Translations under genes and position numbers: made by a program
Origin: Limnohabitans sp. B9-3
GTDB lineage: Bacteria; Pseudomonadota; Gammaproteobacteria; Burkholderiales; Burkholderiaceae_C
Length of the DNA: 64,000 nucleotides
Assembly: GCF_002778325.1 (NCBI RefSeq)
Contig: NZ_NESI01000003.1
Location: forward strand, 62,001 to 126,000
Reading direction: 5' to 3'
Shown here: piece by piece, positions 53,550 through 62,538 of the stretch
How the letters are laid out: each line of letters starts with the position of its first letter
Position numbering within the stretch: position 1 is the stretch's first letter
Notes under the pieces: model-generated
Database searches by the model: none
Seen by the model: only the letters and a program-made list of their open reading frames with translations
What the model was told of the DNA's origin: nothing

Positions 53550-54533
53550 ATGATGCCTTGTTATTTGCTTCGTTTCAAAATGGCTTTGACCTGCTGGCTA
53601 TTGGCGCTGCCTTTTTGGACGGCTGCGCAAAGTGGGCCGAATTTGCCATCTCGCATTGAGCTTCATCCAGTTCAAAGCACGACCTTGACGGGTGACGAAT
53701 TTTTAAACGGCGCGAAGACAGGCAAGCCCGTGACCTTGGCGGGTGAGTTGCGCCTGCCAGTGGGCACAACGGCCAAATACCCGGTGGTGGTGTTGGTGCA
53801 TGGCAGCGGCGGCGTGAGCGGCAGCATGGACATGTGGCTGCACCAACTCAACCAAGCTGGCATTGCCACCTTTGTGATCGACACCTTTTCGGGCCGAGGC
53901 ATTGTGAGCACCGTGCAAGACCAAACCCAGCTGCACAGTTTGGCCATGATGACGGACGCCTACCGTGCCTTGGATCTGCTGGCCAAACACCCGCGCATCG
54001 ATGCTAAAAAAATCTCGGTGATGGGGTTTTCTAAGGGCGCCGTCGCCTCCATCTTCTCTGCGTCTACCCGGTTCAAAAATGCCTACGGCAGCAGCGCTCA
54101 ATTCGCGGCACACATCGGGCTTTACACCCCTTGCAACACGCGTTACTTGGGCGACACACAACTCACGGGCGCACCCATGCGATTTTTTCACGGCACTACG
54201 GACGACTATGTGAACGTCGCCCCCTGCCGCACTTACGTGCAGGCCTTGAAGCAGCAGGGTATCGATGTCAGCCTCACAGAGTTTCCTGACACCGAACACG
54301 GTTACGACAGCCCGTTGGCGCCCAAACGCTTGGCTGTACCAAGCGCACAAAGCACACGCAACTGTTACTTCACCGAGAAGTCGACCGCTGAGTTAGTCAA
54401 TGAAAAAACAGGCGCGGCTTTCAGCTACACCGACGCCTGCGTGGCGGTGGGCGCGCATGTGGGCCACAACCCTGAATCCACAGCCCAGACCGTGAAAGCG
54501 GTCATCGAATTTTTGAAATCTTTAAAAGGTTGA
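53550..54533 (+). CDS. Exported alpha/beta hydrolase (dienelactone-hydrolase-like)
   Basis: 327 residues with an N-terminal signal segment (RFKMALTCWLLALPFWTAAQ, to about residue 27). The oxyanion loop is HGSGG (84-88), the nucleophile Ser161 is in GFSKG, an Asp lies in GTTDDYV and the His in DTEHGYDS. The ATG at 53550 follows CAGGAGATTTTC; the longer reading from 53391 includes the promoter region and is rejected. It heads a five-gene operon of hydrolases and a Mo hydroxylase. The substrate is unknown. Confidence 0.82.
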   Translation: MMPCYLLRFKMALTCWLLALPFWTAAQSGPNLPSRIELHPVQSTTLTGDEFLNGAKTGKPVTLAGELRLPVGTTAKYPVVVLVHGSGGVSGSMDMWLHQLNQAGIATFVIDTFSGRGIVSTVQDQTQLHSLAMMTDAYRALDLLAKHPRIDAKKISVMGFSKGAVASIFSASTRFKNAYGSSAQFAAHIGLYTPCNTRYLGDTQLTGAPMRFFHGTTDDYVNVAPCRTYVQALKQQGIDVSLTEFPDTEHGYDSPLAPKRLAVPSAQSTRNCYFTEKSTAELVNEKTGAAFSYTDACVAVGAHVGHNPESTAQTVKAVIEFLKSLKG

Positions 54534-54537
54534 CCTT

Positions 54538-55602
54538 ATGTTTCGTTACTTGTCGCGTTTTCTGGCCATGGGCTTGTCGTTGCTCATGACCTGCGCCACT
54601 GCGCAAGACTTCTCCAATCGCAAAGAGGGCGTTTGGGTGGCCAAAGATTTCCGTTTTCATACGGGCGAGGTGATGCCGGAGTTGAAAGTGGGCTACACCA
54701 CCTTGGGCAATCCTGCGAACGAAGCGGTGGTCATCTTGCATGGCACCACCGGCACAGGCGCGGGCATGTTGAGCCCCGCATTCGGTGGCGAGCTGTTTGG
54801 CCCAGGCCAAGCCTTGGATGCCAGCAAATACTTTGTCATCTTGCCCGACGCAATTGGCACGGGGCCTTCTAGCAAACCGTCAGATGGCTTGCGCGCCAAG
54901 TTCCCGCGCTACAACTACGACGACATGGTGAACGCGCAATTTCGCTTGCTCACGGAAGGACTCAACGTCAAGCATGTGCGACTGATCTTGGGGAATTCGA
55001 TGGGCGGTATGCAGGTGTGGTTGTGGGGCGTCACGCATCCTCAGTTCATGGATGTGATGGTGCCCATGGCGTCCATGCCCAGCGAAATGTCCGGACGCAA
55101 TTGGATGATGCGCCGGCTCATCATCGATTCGATTCGCAACGACCCCGAGTGGATGGGCGGCAACTACACCACCCAACCCCGCAGCTGGCAATTTGCCTCG
55201 GTCTTTTATGCCACGGCAACCAATGGCGGCAACCAAGCGCTGCAGCGCTTAGCCCCCACGCGCGAAAAAGCCGACCAGTTGCTGGATCAGCGCTTGAAAG
55301 CAAATTTCGCGGGTGACGCCAACGATCACCTCTACCAATGGGACTCGTCGCGTGACTACAACCCACTGGCAAGTCTGGAAAAAATCAAAGCCACGGTCAT
55401 GGCCATCAACTCTGCCGATGACGAGCGCAACCCCCCTGAGCTGGGGGTGATGGACAAAGTGCTCAAACGTATTCCCAATTCACGCTTGCTCTTGATTCCT
55501 GCCAGCGACCAGACCGCGGGGCACGGCACAACAGGCCAAGCCAAATGGTGGAAAAGCGACCTTGAGGCTTTGCTCAAATCCGCACCTCGTCTTTCACGTT
55601 GA
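54538..55602 (+). CDS. Exported alpha/beta hydrolase, homoserine-acetyltransferase-like
   Basis: 354 residues. A signal peptide (MFRYLSRFLAMGLSLLMTCATAQ) precedes a MetX-type fold: GTTGTGAGMLSP, the nucleophile Ser154 in GNSMGGMQ, NSADDERNPPE with the Asp, and the His in SDQTAGHGT. Real MetX proteins are cytoplasmic, so this is more probably a periplasmic esterase or acyltransferase than a methionine enzyme. It begins four bases after the preceding gene and is 40 bases before the next. Confidence 0.8.
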   Translation: MFRYLSRFLAMGLSLLMTCATAQDFSNRKEGVWVAKDFRFHTGEVMPELKVGYTTLGNPANEAVVILHGTTGTGAGMLSPAFGGELFGPGQALDASKYFVILPDAIGTGPSSKPSDGLRAKFPRYNYDDMVNAQFRLLTEGLNVKHVRLILGNSMGGMQVWLWGVTHPQFMDVMVPMASMPSEMSGRNWMMRRLIIDSIRNDPEWMGGNYTTQPRSWQFASVFYATATNGGNQALQRLAPTREKADQLLDQRLKANFAGDANDHLYQWDSSRDYNPLASLEKIKATVMAINSADDERNPPELGVMDKVLKRIPNSRLLLIPASDQTAGHGTTGQAKWWKSDLEALLKSAPRLSR

Positions 55603-55642
55603 CCTAACGACGATGAACTAAGTTTGACGTGAAGGAATGACG

Positions 55643-57736
55643 ATGCACAAAGTTGCTTGGATCTTGGCCTGTGGCCTTTTGGGCGCGGTTCACATGAGCG
55701 CGCAAGCGCGTGTGACACGCATCGTCATTGATGAAACGCAGTCCATGCCGGCAGTGGCAGGCTCGGACATCGCTTACGAGCAAATTGCGGGCCGTGCCTT
55801 TGGTGAACTGGATGCCAAGTTGCCTGCCAACGCGATCATTCAAGACATTGAATTGGCCAAAGATGCCGATGGCAAAGTGCGTTACATGGCGTCGTTTGTG
55901 ATTTACAAGCCTGTGGATTTGAAACAAGCCAGTGGCTTGATGTGGCACGACGTGCCCAATCGCGGTCGGGTCTACCCCTTTGCCGCGCAAGAGCGGGCTT
56001 TCGGCGACATTGAATTGGCCAGCGCTTGGCAGGGTGACAACGCAGGCTGGACCGCCATTAAGCCGAAGGCCTCTGTGTCAGGCATGCAGTTTTTGCAAGT
56101 GCCGGTGGCCAAGCACAAAGATGGTTCGCGTGTGACGGGCCAAGTGTTGGGCCGTATCGTCAACCAAGCGGGACCAAACTCGCAGCCTTTGATCGTGCAA
56201 AACAACCCCGTGCCCTACAAGCCCATGGACTTGGACACGTCCAAAGCTACTTTGACATCGCGCGGTTCAGAAAACATGCGGGGTGAGGTGACCGATGAAC
56301 AACCCATCGCCGCCACCGATTGGGCCTGGGCCAAATGTGATGCCCAAAATCCGTTTCCTGGATTGCCAGACCCCACACAAATTTGTTTGAAACATGGCTT
56401 CGATGCCAAGCGCCTCTACCAAGTGGTGTTCACCGCTGCCGATCCTTATGTGTTGGGGGTGGGCTTTGCAGTTTGGCGCGATGTGGGTGTTTTCTTCAAA
56501 CACGCCAGCGCGGATGATCAAGGCACGCCCAACCCCATTGCCAACTCAGTCAAGCACAGCATTGGCAGAGGCGTGTCGCAGTCGGGCAACTATTTGCGCG
56601 GTTGGTTGCACTTGGGTTTTAACCAAGATGAAGCCGGCAAACAGGTGCATGAAGGTCTTTGGCCCATCATCGCTGGGCGTCGTATTGCCTTGAACTTCAG
56701 ATGGGCACAGCCCGATGGGGTGCTGGAGTTGTACCAAGCGGGCAGTGAAGGTCCGCAGTGGTGGTTGCCGCATCCTGACCCTGTGCGTGGTCTGCCTTCG
56801 GCGGGTATTTTGGACCGCTGTACCCGCACCCAAACCTGTCCCAAAATTGTGGAGCATTTTGGGTCTGCCGAGGTCTGGGCTTTGAAGCTCACCCCTGAGT
56901 GGGTGGGCACCGATGGCAAACAAGATTTACCTTTACCTTCCAACGTCAAGCGCTATTACATCGCCAGCAGCAACCATGGCGGTGGTGCAGGTGGGTTTGA
57001 TACCAGCTTGCCGGGCGTTGGGTTGCCCAAGACAGGCCCGATGTGCCCTGGCAATAACTTTGGCCAAGGCGTGTTGCCTGCCAACCCAGTGCCCCACACA
57101 CAAACCGTGAATGCCTTGCGCGTGCACTTTCGCAATTGGGTCATGAAAGGCACAGAGCCTCCGGCCAGCCGTTACCCCACCTTGGCGCGTGGCGAATTGG
57201 CCGTTGCCAGCAAAGACGCCTTGGGCTATCCCCGTTTGCCCGGCTTGCGTGCCACGGTGCCCGAGCGCGACTTCATCATGCCTGTGCACGATTACGACTG
57301 GGGCCCAGATTTCAATGCCTTGGACGGGTCAGGCGTACCGTCATTTGCACCGCCTCGCATCAAACAAGTGCTGACGATGTTCGCACCCAAGGTGGACGCC
57401 GATGGCAATGAACGCGGCGGCGTTCCCGTGGTGTTGCTTGATGCACCCTTGGGCACCTATTTGGGATGGAACGTCACGGCCGATGGCGCCAAGCCTTTTC
57501 ACAAGAACGAGATTTGCAATTACGTGGGCGGCATGGTGCCGTTTGCGCGCACAGCGCAAGAACGCCAGGCCAACCAAGATGTGCGGCCCTCTTTGCAAGA
57601 GCGTTATGGCTCACATGACGGTTATGTGCAAGCCGTTCGCAAAGCCACAGAACGGGCCGTGAAAGAAGGCTTTTTGCTGCCTGAAGATGCCCAGTCGCTG
57701 ATTCAAGCGGCCGATGCCAGCGCCGTGCTGCGTTGA
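55643..57736 (+). CDS. Exported alpha/beta hydrolase-domain protein (Abhydrolase_10-like)
   Basis: 697 residues, signal peptide to about AQA (22). An N-terminal beta-rich part (to about 280) precedes the hydrolase core with the GVSQSG elbow at 310-315 and YIASSNHGGGAGGFD. The length and these blocks agree with a large family of uncharacterised secreted hydrolases (Pfam Abhydrolase_10). Start ATG 55643 is preferred because AGGA is six bases upstream; the ATG at 55637 has none. Its place between an esterase-like gene and a Mo hydroxylase suggests hydrolysis of an ester yielding an oxidisable product. Confidence 0.75.
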   Translation: MHKVAWILACGLLGAVHMSAQARVTRIVIDETQSMPAVAGSDIAYEQIAGRAFGELDAKLPANAIIQDIELAKDADGKVRYMASFVIYKPVDLKQASGLMWHDVPNRGRVYPFAAQERAFGDIELASAWQGDNAGWTAIKPKASVSGMQFLQVPVAKHKDGSRVTGQVLGRIVNQAGPNSQPLIVQNNPVPYKPMDLDTSKATLTSRGSENMRGEVTDEQPIAATDWAWAKCDAQNPFPGLPDPTQICLKHGFDAKRLYQVVFTAADPYVLGVGFAVWRDVGVFFKHASADDQGTPNPIANSVKHSIGRGVSQSGNYLRGWLHLGFNQDEAGKQVHEGLWPIIAGRRIALNFRWAQPDGVLELYQAGSEGPQWWLPHPDPVRGLPSAGILDRCTRTQTCPKIVEHFGSAEVWALKLTPEWVGTDGKQDLPLPSNVKRYYIASSNHGGGAGGFDTSLPGVGLPKTGPMCPGNNFGQGVLPANPVPHTQTVNALRVHFRNWVMKGTEPPASRYPTLARGELAVASKDALGYPRLPGLRATVPERDFIMPVHDYDWGPDFNALDGSGVPSFAPPRIKQVLTMFAPKVDADGNERGGVPVVLLDAPLGTYLGWNVTADGAKPFHKNEICNYVGGMVPFARTAQERQANQDVRPSLQERYGSHDGYVQAVRKATERAVKEGFLLPEDAQSLIQAADASAVLR

Positions 57737-57769
57737 GCGAAAACATGAATGTGAAATAAGGAGACAGCT

Positions 57770-58270
57770 ATGAAATTGAACGTGAACGGAACCGTCCGCA
57801 CCTTGGACGTTGAACCCCAAATGCCTTTGCTCTGGGCCTTGCGCGAAGAGCTGGGACTGACAGGCACCAAATACGGTTGTGGTGTGGCCCAGTGCGGCGC
57901 CTGTACCGTGCATCTGAACGGGCAGCCTGCGCGCTCATGCTCGATCCCGGTGTCGGCCGTGGGGCAAATGAAAGTCATCACCGTTGAGGGTTTGTCCAAA
58001 AACGCCACGCATGCGGTTCAAAAAGCGTGGACCGAGTTGGATGTGCCTCAATGCGGCTATTGCCAGTCGGGGCAAGTGATGGCAGCAGCAGCGCTGTTGG
58101 CGCGTATTCCCAAACCGACTGACGCCGACATCGATGAAGCCATGAACAACATCTGCCGCTGCGGCACCTACCAACGCATTCGCGATGCCATCCATGTGGC
58201 TGCTGGACAGGCAAAGTTGGGCGACGTCTTGGCGTCTTACGACCCCGTTAACACCACCCAATTGGCTTGA
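57770..58270 (+). CDS. [2Fe-2S] subunit of a molybdenum hydroxylase (IorA-like)
   Basis: 166 residues. Plant-type cluster cysteines 37, 42, 45 and 57 ([15 protein letters not shown]...C) and the helical-domain cysteines 95, 98, 129 and 131 (CGYCQSG, CRCG) match small subunits of isoquinoline 1-oxidoreductase and related aldehyde dehydrogenases. No signal; it would be exported with the Tat-carrying large subunit. It is 33 bases after the preceding gene. Confidence 0.92.
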   Translation: MKLNVNGTVRTLDVEPQMPLLWALREELGLTGTKYGCGVAQCGACTVHLNGQPARSCSIPVSAVGQMKVITVEGLSKNATHAVQKAWTELDVPQCGYCQSGQVMAAAALLARIPKPTDADIDEAMNNICRCGTYQRIRDAIHVAAGQAKLGDVLASYDPVNTTQLA

Positions 58271-58280
58271 GGAGCGCAAC

Positions 58281-60470
58281 ATGACTGACTTCAACACCTC
58301 ACGCCGTTCTTTTTTGATGGGGACAGCCACACTCGGTGGCGGCTTGGCCTTGGGCCTGAGCTTCGCCCCAGACGCCATGGCGCAAGCGGCCTACACGACC
58401 TTGACGCCCAATGAGATCAACATTTGGGTGGTGGTCAAGCCCGATGACACCTGTGTGATTCGCATTGCCCGTTCCGAAATGGGGCAAGGCACGCGCACGG
58501 GTTTGGCGCAATTGGTGGCCGAGGAGCTGGATTGCGATTGGTCCAAAGTGACCACCGAAATGCCAACACCAGGTCAGAGTTTGGCCCGCAACCGCGCTTG
58601 GGGCGACATGTCCACAGGCGGAAGCCGAGGCATTCGCACCTCGCATGACTACGTGCGCCGAGGCGGAGCAGCGGCGCGTTTGATGCTGATGCAAGCGGCC
58701 GCAAACCGTTGGAACGTGCCTGTGGCTGAGGTGATGACCAAAGAGGGTGTCATTCATCACGCCTTGTCGGGACGGAGTTTGAGTTACGGCAAGGTGGCGG
58801 ACGATGCCGCCAAACTCACGCCGCCAGACGTCAAAGCCTTGGTGCTCAAAAAGCCTAGCCAGTGGCGCATTGCGGGCAAGTCCATGCGCCGCTTAGACAC
58901 CGCAGACAAAGTCGATGGTCGCAAAAATTTCAGCATTGATTTGCAGTTGCCGGGCATGCTGAACGCCTCCGTCAAGCAAAGCCCCGTGTTTGGCGGCAAG
59001 TTGGTGAGTTACGACGAAAGCAAGATCGCGAAGATGCGTGGCGTCAAAGGCGTGGTCAAGATCAACGACAGCACCTTGGCCGTGGTGGCGGACACGTTTT
59101 GGCGCGCCAATACCGCGCTGGCTGCGTTGCCCATCGTGTGGGACGACGGCGTGAACGCCAACGCTTCCAGCGCCACCATCGACGCCATGCTGCGTGAAGG
59201 CCTCAAGGCTGAAGGTGATTTTTGGCAACGCAAAGTCGGTGACGCGCCGGCTGCCATTCAGGGTGCGGTCAAGCAAGTAGAAGCAACCTACACCAGCCCG
59301 TTCTTGGCGCATGCCACGATGGAGCCGATGAACTGCACGGTGCGCATCACGGGGGACCGTGCTGAAGCTTGGGTGCCTACGCAAAGTGCCGAAGCCTCAC
59401 TGGCGGCATTGGCGGAAGCTACGGGTTTGCCGTTGGCCAAGTGCGATGTGTACAAGATGGACATCGGTGGCGGCTTTGGCCGTCGTGGTGGTCAGCAAGA
59501 GTATGTGAATCAAGCGGCAGAAGTGGCGAAGAAGTTTCCGGGCAAACCCATCAAGCTGGTGTGGAGCCGTGAAGAAGACATGACGCATGACTTTTACCGT
59601 CCCATCTCGATGGCCAAGATGTCGGCTGGCATCGATGCACAAGGTCAGATGACCGGTTTCCATGTGCGTGTGTCTGGACAATCTTTGAATGCCTTGTTGT
59701 CCCCCATGTCGATCAAGAACAACAAGGACACGCGCCAAATGCAAGGATTTTGGGAGGAGGCTGGTGATGCCCAACTGGGCTACACCTTCCCCACGCTGCT
59801 GACCGAATATGTGATGCGCAACACCCACGTTCCCGTGGGGCCTTGGCGTGGTGTGAACACCAACCAAAACGGCATTTATATGGAGTGCTTCTTAGAGGAG
59901 TGCGCCAGGGCGGCGGGCAAAGATTCGCTGGAATTTCGCCGTGCGTTGATGAAGAACCATCCCAAGCATTTGGCCGTGCTCAATGCAGCTGCTGAAAAGG
60001 GTGACTGGGGCAAGCCGCTGCCAAAGGGTGTGTACCGTGGCATTGCGCAATTCATGGGTTACGCCAGTTACTCGGCCGCGACGGCTGAGGTGTCGGTGTC
60101 GTCCAAAGGTGAAGTGCGCCTGCACCGCATGGTGTTTGCGTTGGACTCAGGCCATGTGGTCAACCCCGCTCAAGTGCGCGCACAGATTGAGGGCTCGGTG
60201 GTGATGGGCTTGTCGGCTGTCTTCATGGGCGAAAACACGGTGGAGAAGGGGCGCATGAAAGAGCGCAACTTTGACACTTACCCCGTCATGCGCATGCAGC
60301 ACACACCCAAGGTGGAAACGGTGTTGGTGCCGAGCGGCGACTTCTGGGGTGGTGTGGGCGAGCCCACGATTTGCGTGGTGGGCCCTGCGGTGCTCAACGC
60401 GATTTATGCCGCCACAGGTAAGGCACCGCGTGACTTACCTTTGCGCAACCACGGCTTGACGCTGGTCTAA
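58281..60470 (+). CDS. Molybdopterin subunit of an IorB-type hydroxylase/aldehyde dehydrogenase
   Basis: 729 residues, Tat signal SRRSFLMGTATLGGGLALG. The molybdopterin domains include RNRAWGDMSTGGSRGIRTSHDYVRRGG, GGGFGRRGGQQEY and, near the end, GGVGEPTICVVGPAVLNAIY with the catalytic Glu. No FAD subunit is encoded nearby, so electrons should pass to a cytochrome, as in IorAB-type enzymes. It hydroxylates a ring or oxidises an aldehyde. ATG 58281 follows GAGGAGCGCAAC. Its stop is one base from the end of the convergent soxA2. Confidence 0.9.
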   Translation: MTDFNTSRRSFLMGTATLGGGLALGLSFAPDAMAQAAYTTLTPNEINIWVVVKPDDTCVIRIARSEMGQGTRTGLAQLVAEELDCDWSKVTTEMPTPGQSLARNRAWGDMSTGGSRGIRTSHDYVRRGGAAARLMLMQAAANRWNVPVAEVMTKEGVIHHALSGRSLSYGKVADDAAKLTPPDVKALVLKKPSQWRIAGKSMRRLDTADKVDGRKNFSIDLQLPGMLNASVKQSPVFGGKLVSYDESKIAKMRGVKGVVKINDSTLAVVADTFWRANTALAALPIVWDDGVNANASSATIDAMLREGLKAEGDFWQRKVGDAPAAIQGAVKQVEATYTSPFLAHATMEPMNCTVRITGDRAEAWVPTQSAEASLAALAEATGLPLAKCDVYKMDIGGGFGRRGGQQEYVNQAAEVAKKFPGKPIKLVWSREEDMTHDFYRPISMAKMSAGIDAQGQMTGFHVRVSGQSLNALLSPMSIKNNKDTRQMQGFWEEAGDAQLGYTFPTLLTEYVMRNTHVPVGPWRGVNTNQNGIYMECFLEECARAAGKDSLEFRRALMKNHPKHLAVLNAAAEKGDWGKPLPKGVYRGIAQFMGYASYSAATAEVSVSSKGEVRLHRMVFALDSGHVVNPAQVRAQIEGSVVMGLSAVFMGENTVEKGRMKERNFDTYPVMRMQHTPKVETVLVPSGDFWGGVGEPTICVVGPAVLNAIYAATGKAPRDLPLRNHGLTLV

Positions 60471-60471
60471 C

Positions 60472-61263
60472 TCAGCGGCGAATCGAAGGCCCGTCCAGCG
60501 GCATGCCGTTGGCGCGCACTTTCAAGTACAGCTCCAGTTGACGCAGTTCCGCACTGCCTGGAGCGGGTATTTGGGCTTGTACGCCGGAGTAGCAAGCACG
60601 CAAACGTCGGTCCATGCTGCCCAGTGTTTGCCAATTCAAACGGTAAATCGGAAACCCCGTGGGGTGCGCTGGGCTGATGACCTCAGCGCGCAGCTGGGTG
60701 CCCACTTTGCCATCGTGGCAATGTACACACGCCAAGTTCATGCGGCCTAGGCGGGTAGCGTAAAGCTGGGTGCCTTGGGTCAAGGCGCTTAGCCAACCCG
60801 CTTGTGCTCTTGAGTCTGCGTTGGGCGGCTGCACGTCAATGGCCAAGCCTTGGGCTTGCGCATGAAGGTAGGTGCTGAGTGACAAGGTCTCCGCATCTTC
60901 TAGGCTTTTGGCAGGCTGTAGGGTGCGTTGGCGGCACACATTGATTTGATCTTCCAGGTTACGCAGTTCTGGCGTGGCGTTCGTCATCACCACTTTCGGA
61001 AAGCGCGTCGCCACGTCTTTCATGGCCTCGGTTTTGGGATGGCAAGCTGAGCACTGAGCCGTCCACAGTGTTTGGCCTTGGTCTCGCCACAGGCTGATGG
61101 GGTTGGTGTCGGGATCGCGCTGCATGGCTTGCAGTTGTGGCGTTAAGAACAGCAGCCCACTTTGCCGAGTTTGTGCGTGGACGACCACCGAGAGGCTAGG
61201 CATCAACAACAGTGCCAAGAACAGCGCCAAAATTCCAGCGCGGGGAAGTCGCCAGACGCGCAT
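60472..61263 (-). CDS. soxA2: Second SoxA (di-haem type), SoxXYZA set 2
   Basis: 263 residues with a signal peptide to VHA (30). Two haem sites, CSACH (71-75) and CVHCH (179-183), with Cys110 in INVCRQR and the active-site Cys224 in RACYSGVQ, as in di-haem SoxA. It differs from the mono-haem SoxA at 34464. It is the last gene of the minus-strand run soxX2-Y2-Z2-A2, starting four bases after soxZ2. A longer reading from 61302 overlaps soxZ2. It should conjugate a sulfur substrate to SoxY2. Confidence 0.86.
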   Translation of the reverse strand: MRVWRLPRAGILALFLALLLMPSLSVVVHAQTRQSGLLFLTPQLQAMQRDPDTNPISLWRDQGQTLWTAQCSACHPKTEAMKDVATRFPKVVMTNATPELRNLEDQINVCRQRTLQPAKSLEDAETLSLSTYLHAQAQGLAIDVQPPNADSRAQAGWLSALTQGTQLYATRLGRMNLACVHCHDGKVGTQLRAEVISPAHPTGFPIYRLNWQTLGSMDRRLRACYSGVQAQIPAPGSAELRQLELYLKVRANGMPLDGPSIRR

Positions 61264-61267
61264 GGGC

Positions 61268-61609
61268 TTATTCGACCACCAAGAGCTTGCGGGTGCTGCC
61301 ACTGCGGCCTTGGTCGTCTATCCAAGTCACGGTCAACGTGCCGCCGCCCGGTGGCAGTGTGAGCGGGAAAAACAACATGGGGTTGGCGGCCATGCCCGTG
61401 CCCAAGGTGGCCTCAAAAATCAGCGTCTGGTTCAGCGTCACGGTGATGGTTTCTAGGATGTTTTTGGCCACCCGAACCCCTGAGCTGTCGTGCCTGAAGC
61501 CAGTTTCCATGTCGTGACCCAGCATGAGTCGTACTTCGACCTCGTTGTTTGGCCGCATCGCACCTGCAATGGTCAAGCGGACGGGGATTTGAAGCGCTGT
61601 GGTGGCCAT
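61268..61609 (-). CDS. soxZ2: Second SoxZ-like carrier subunit
   Basis: 113 residues without signal. LQIPVRLTIAGAMRPNNEVEVRLMLGHDMETGFRHDSSG is a SoxZ beginning (HDMETG matches SHEMESG of SoxZ1) and the Ig-like fold ends STRKLLVVE. It lies one base after the soxY2 stop. Expected partner of SoxY2. It is well diverged from the main-cluster SoxZ. Confidence 0.85.
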   Translation of the reverse strand: MATTALQIPVRLTIAGAMRPNNEVEVRLMLGHDMETGFRHDSSGVRVAKNILETITVTLNQTLIFEATLGTGMAANPMLFFPLTLPPGGGTLTVTWIDDQGRSGSTRKLLVVE

Positions 61610-61610
61610 G

Positions 61611-62051
61611 TCAGGTCTCGTCAAAACAAGCGGTGGCTGTCACGATGATGGGCGACGCCTTGCCCAACTGTTGACCATTGTCGAGCGTGGCGATCACCCA
61701 TACCTCTTGGGTCATCGCCAAACGAATGCGGGTGTTCAAGCGGTAGCGGGCTTGGGCTTGCTGAAGCTTGAGTCGCAACACGAGGGGGTTGGGGTTTTCA
61801 GGCGCCACGATGTCCAAGCTTTGAATGCGTCGGCCTTGCGGCGCTTGTAAAGCGAGTTGCATGGGAATGGCGTTGCTGTTGTCCGAGAGTGGCGGTAGAT
61901 CGACGGTGATGCCTTGTTCGGACAGCCCGCGTGATTTCAAGTGCGCTTGTGTCAAGTCCTGGGCTTGAGCAAAGCTTGCAACGCTTAGGCTGGCACTGAT
62001 GGCCGCGAGCTGTTTCAAATGTTGTCGGCGATGGGTCGGCAGGTTTGGCAT
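61611..62051 (-). CDS. soxY2: Divergent SoxY-like carrier with an ACFDET tail
   Basis: 146 residues, signal peptide to about AQAQ (31). The Ig-like domain fits SoxY, but the canonical GGCGG end is replaced by VTATACFDET; a single C-terminal Cys142 with four residues after it would be the carrier thiol. In SoxY1 the cysteine is third from the end on a glycine arm. The tail is more rigid and acidic, so the enzyme partners or substrates may differ. It lies 16 bases after soxX2 and one base before soxZ2. Confidence 0.78.
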   Translation of the reverse strand: MPNLPTHRRQHLKQLAAISASLSVASFAQAQDLTQAHLKSRGLSEQGITVDLPPLSDNSNAIPMQLALQAPQGRRIQSLDIVAPENPNPLVLRLKLQQAQARYRLNTRIRLAMTQEVWVIATLDNGQQLGKASPIIVTATACFDET

Positions 62052-62067
62052 GGCGCGTGGGTCTGGG

Positions 62068-62538
62068 TTATTGCAAGGTGCTGAGTGCGGCTGCCACCGC
62101 TTGGCGCTGCTCGTGCGTGAGCAGGGGACGCAAGCCGTTGGCTAAGTTCAGTCCCTCGATGCTGCCATAAGGCGGCATCAAGGTGTCAGGTTTGATTTTG
62201 CGTGCATCCGTGACCCATTGCAAAAGGGTTGCCGTGTTGTAGCGCCCGCCCACGCCGTCTAATGGCGGTCCAAAACTACCTTGCATACCCACGCCTTTTG
62301 GCGCCAGTTTGGTCAGTTGTGTGGTGCTCAGGGCGTGGCACGTCAAGCAGTTGCCTGATTGCCGATCGAGGATGATTTGGAACCCTGCTTCCACTTGGGC
62401 ATCAACGTCGGTGACAACGCGTGCTGTGTCTGGATGGCGAGGTGGCGTTTGTCCGTGTGAGGCGCTATGCATCAGCCACACACAGAGTACGCTCCAAAGT
62501 ACCCTGCGTGGGTGGTGGGTTTGGACTTTGTGCTTCAT
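62068..62538 (-). CDS. soxX2: Second SoxX-like cytochrome
   Basis: 156 residues. The N-terminus (RRVLWSVLCVWLMHSASHGQ) is an export signal. One haem site, CLTCH (64-68), and the probable distal ligand Met121 in TLMPPYG; GSFGPPLDGVGGRYN is a SoxX block. It is smaller than SoxX1 and without lipobox. Its ATG overlaps the stop of the EamA transporter gene (ATGA). It should pair with SoxA2. Confidence 0.85.
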   Translation of the reverse strand: MKHKVQTHHPRRVLWSVLCVWLMHSASHGQTPPRHPDTARVVTDVDAQVEAGFQIILDRQSGNCLTCHALSTTQLTKLAPKGVGMQGSFGPPLDGVGGRYNTATLLQWVTDARKIKPDTLMPPYGSIEGLNLANGLRPLLTHEQRQAVAAALSTLQ

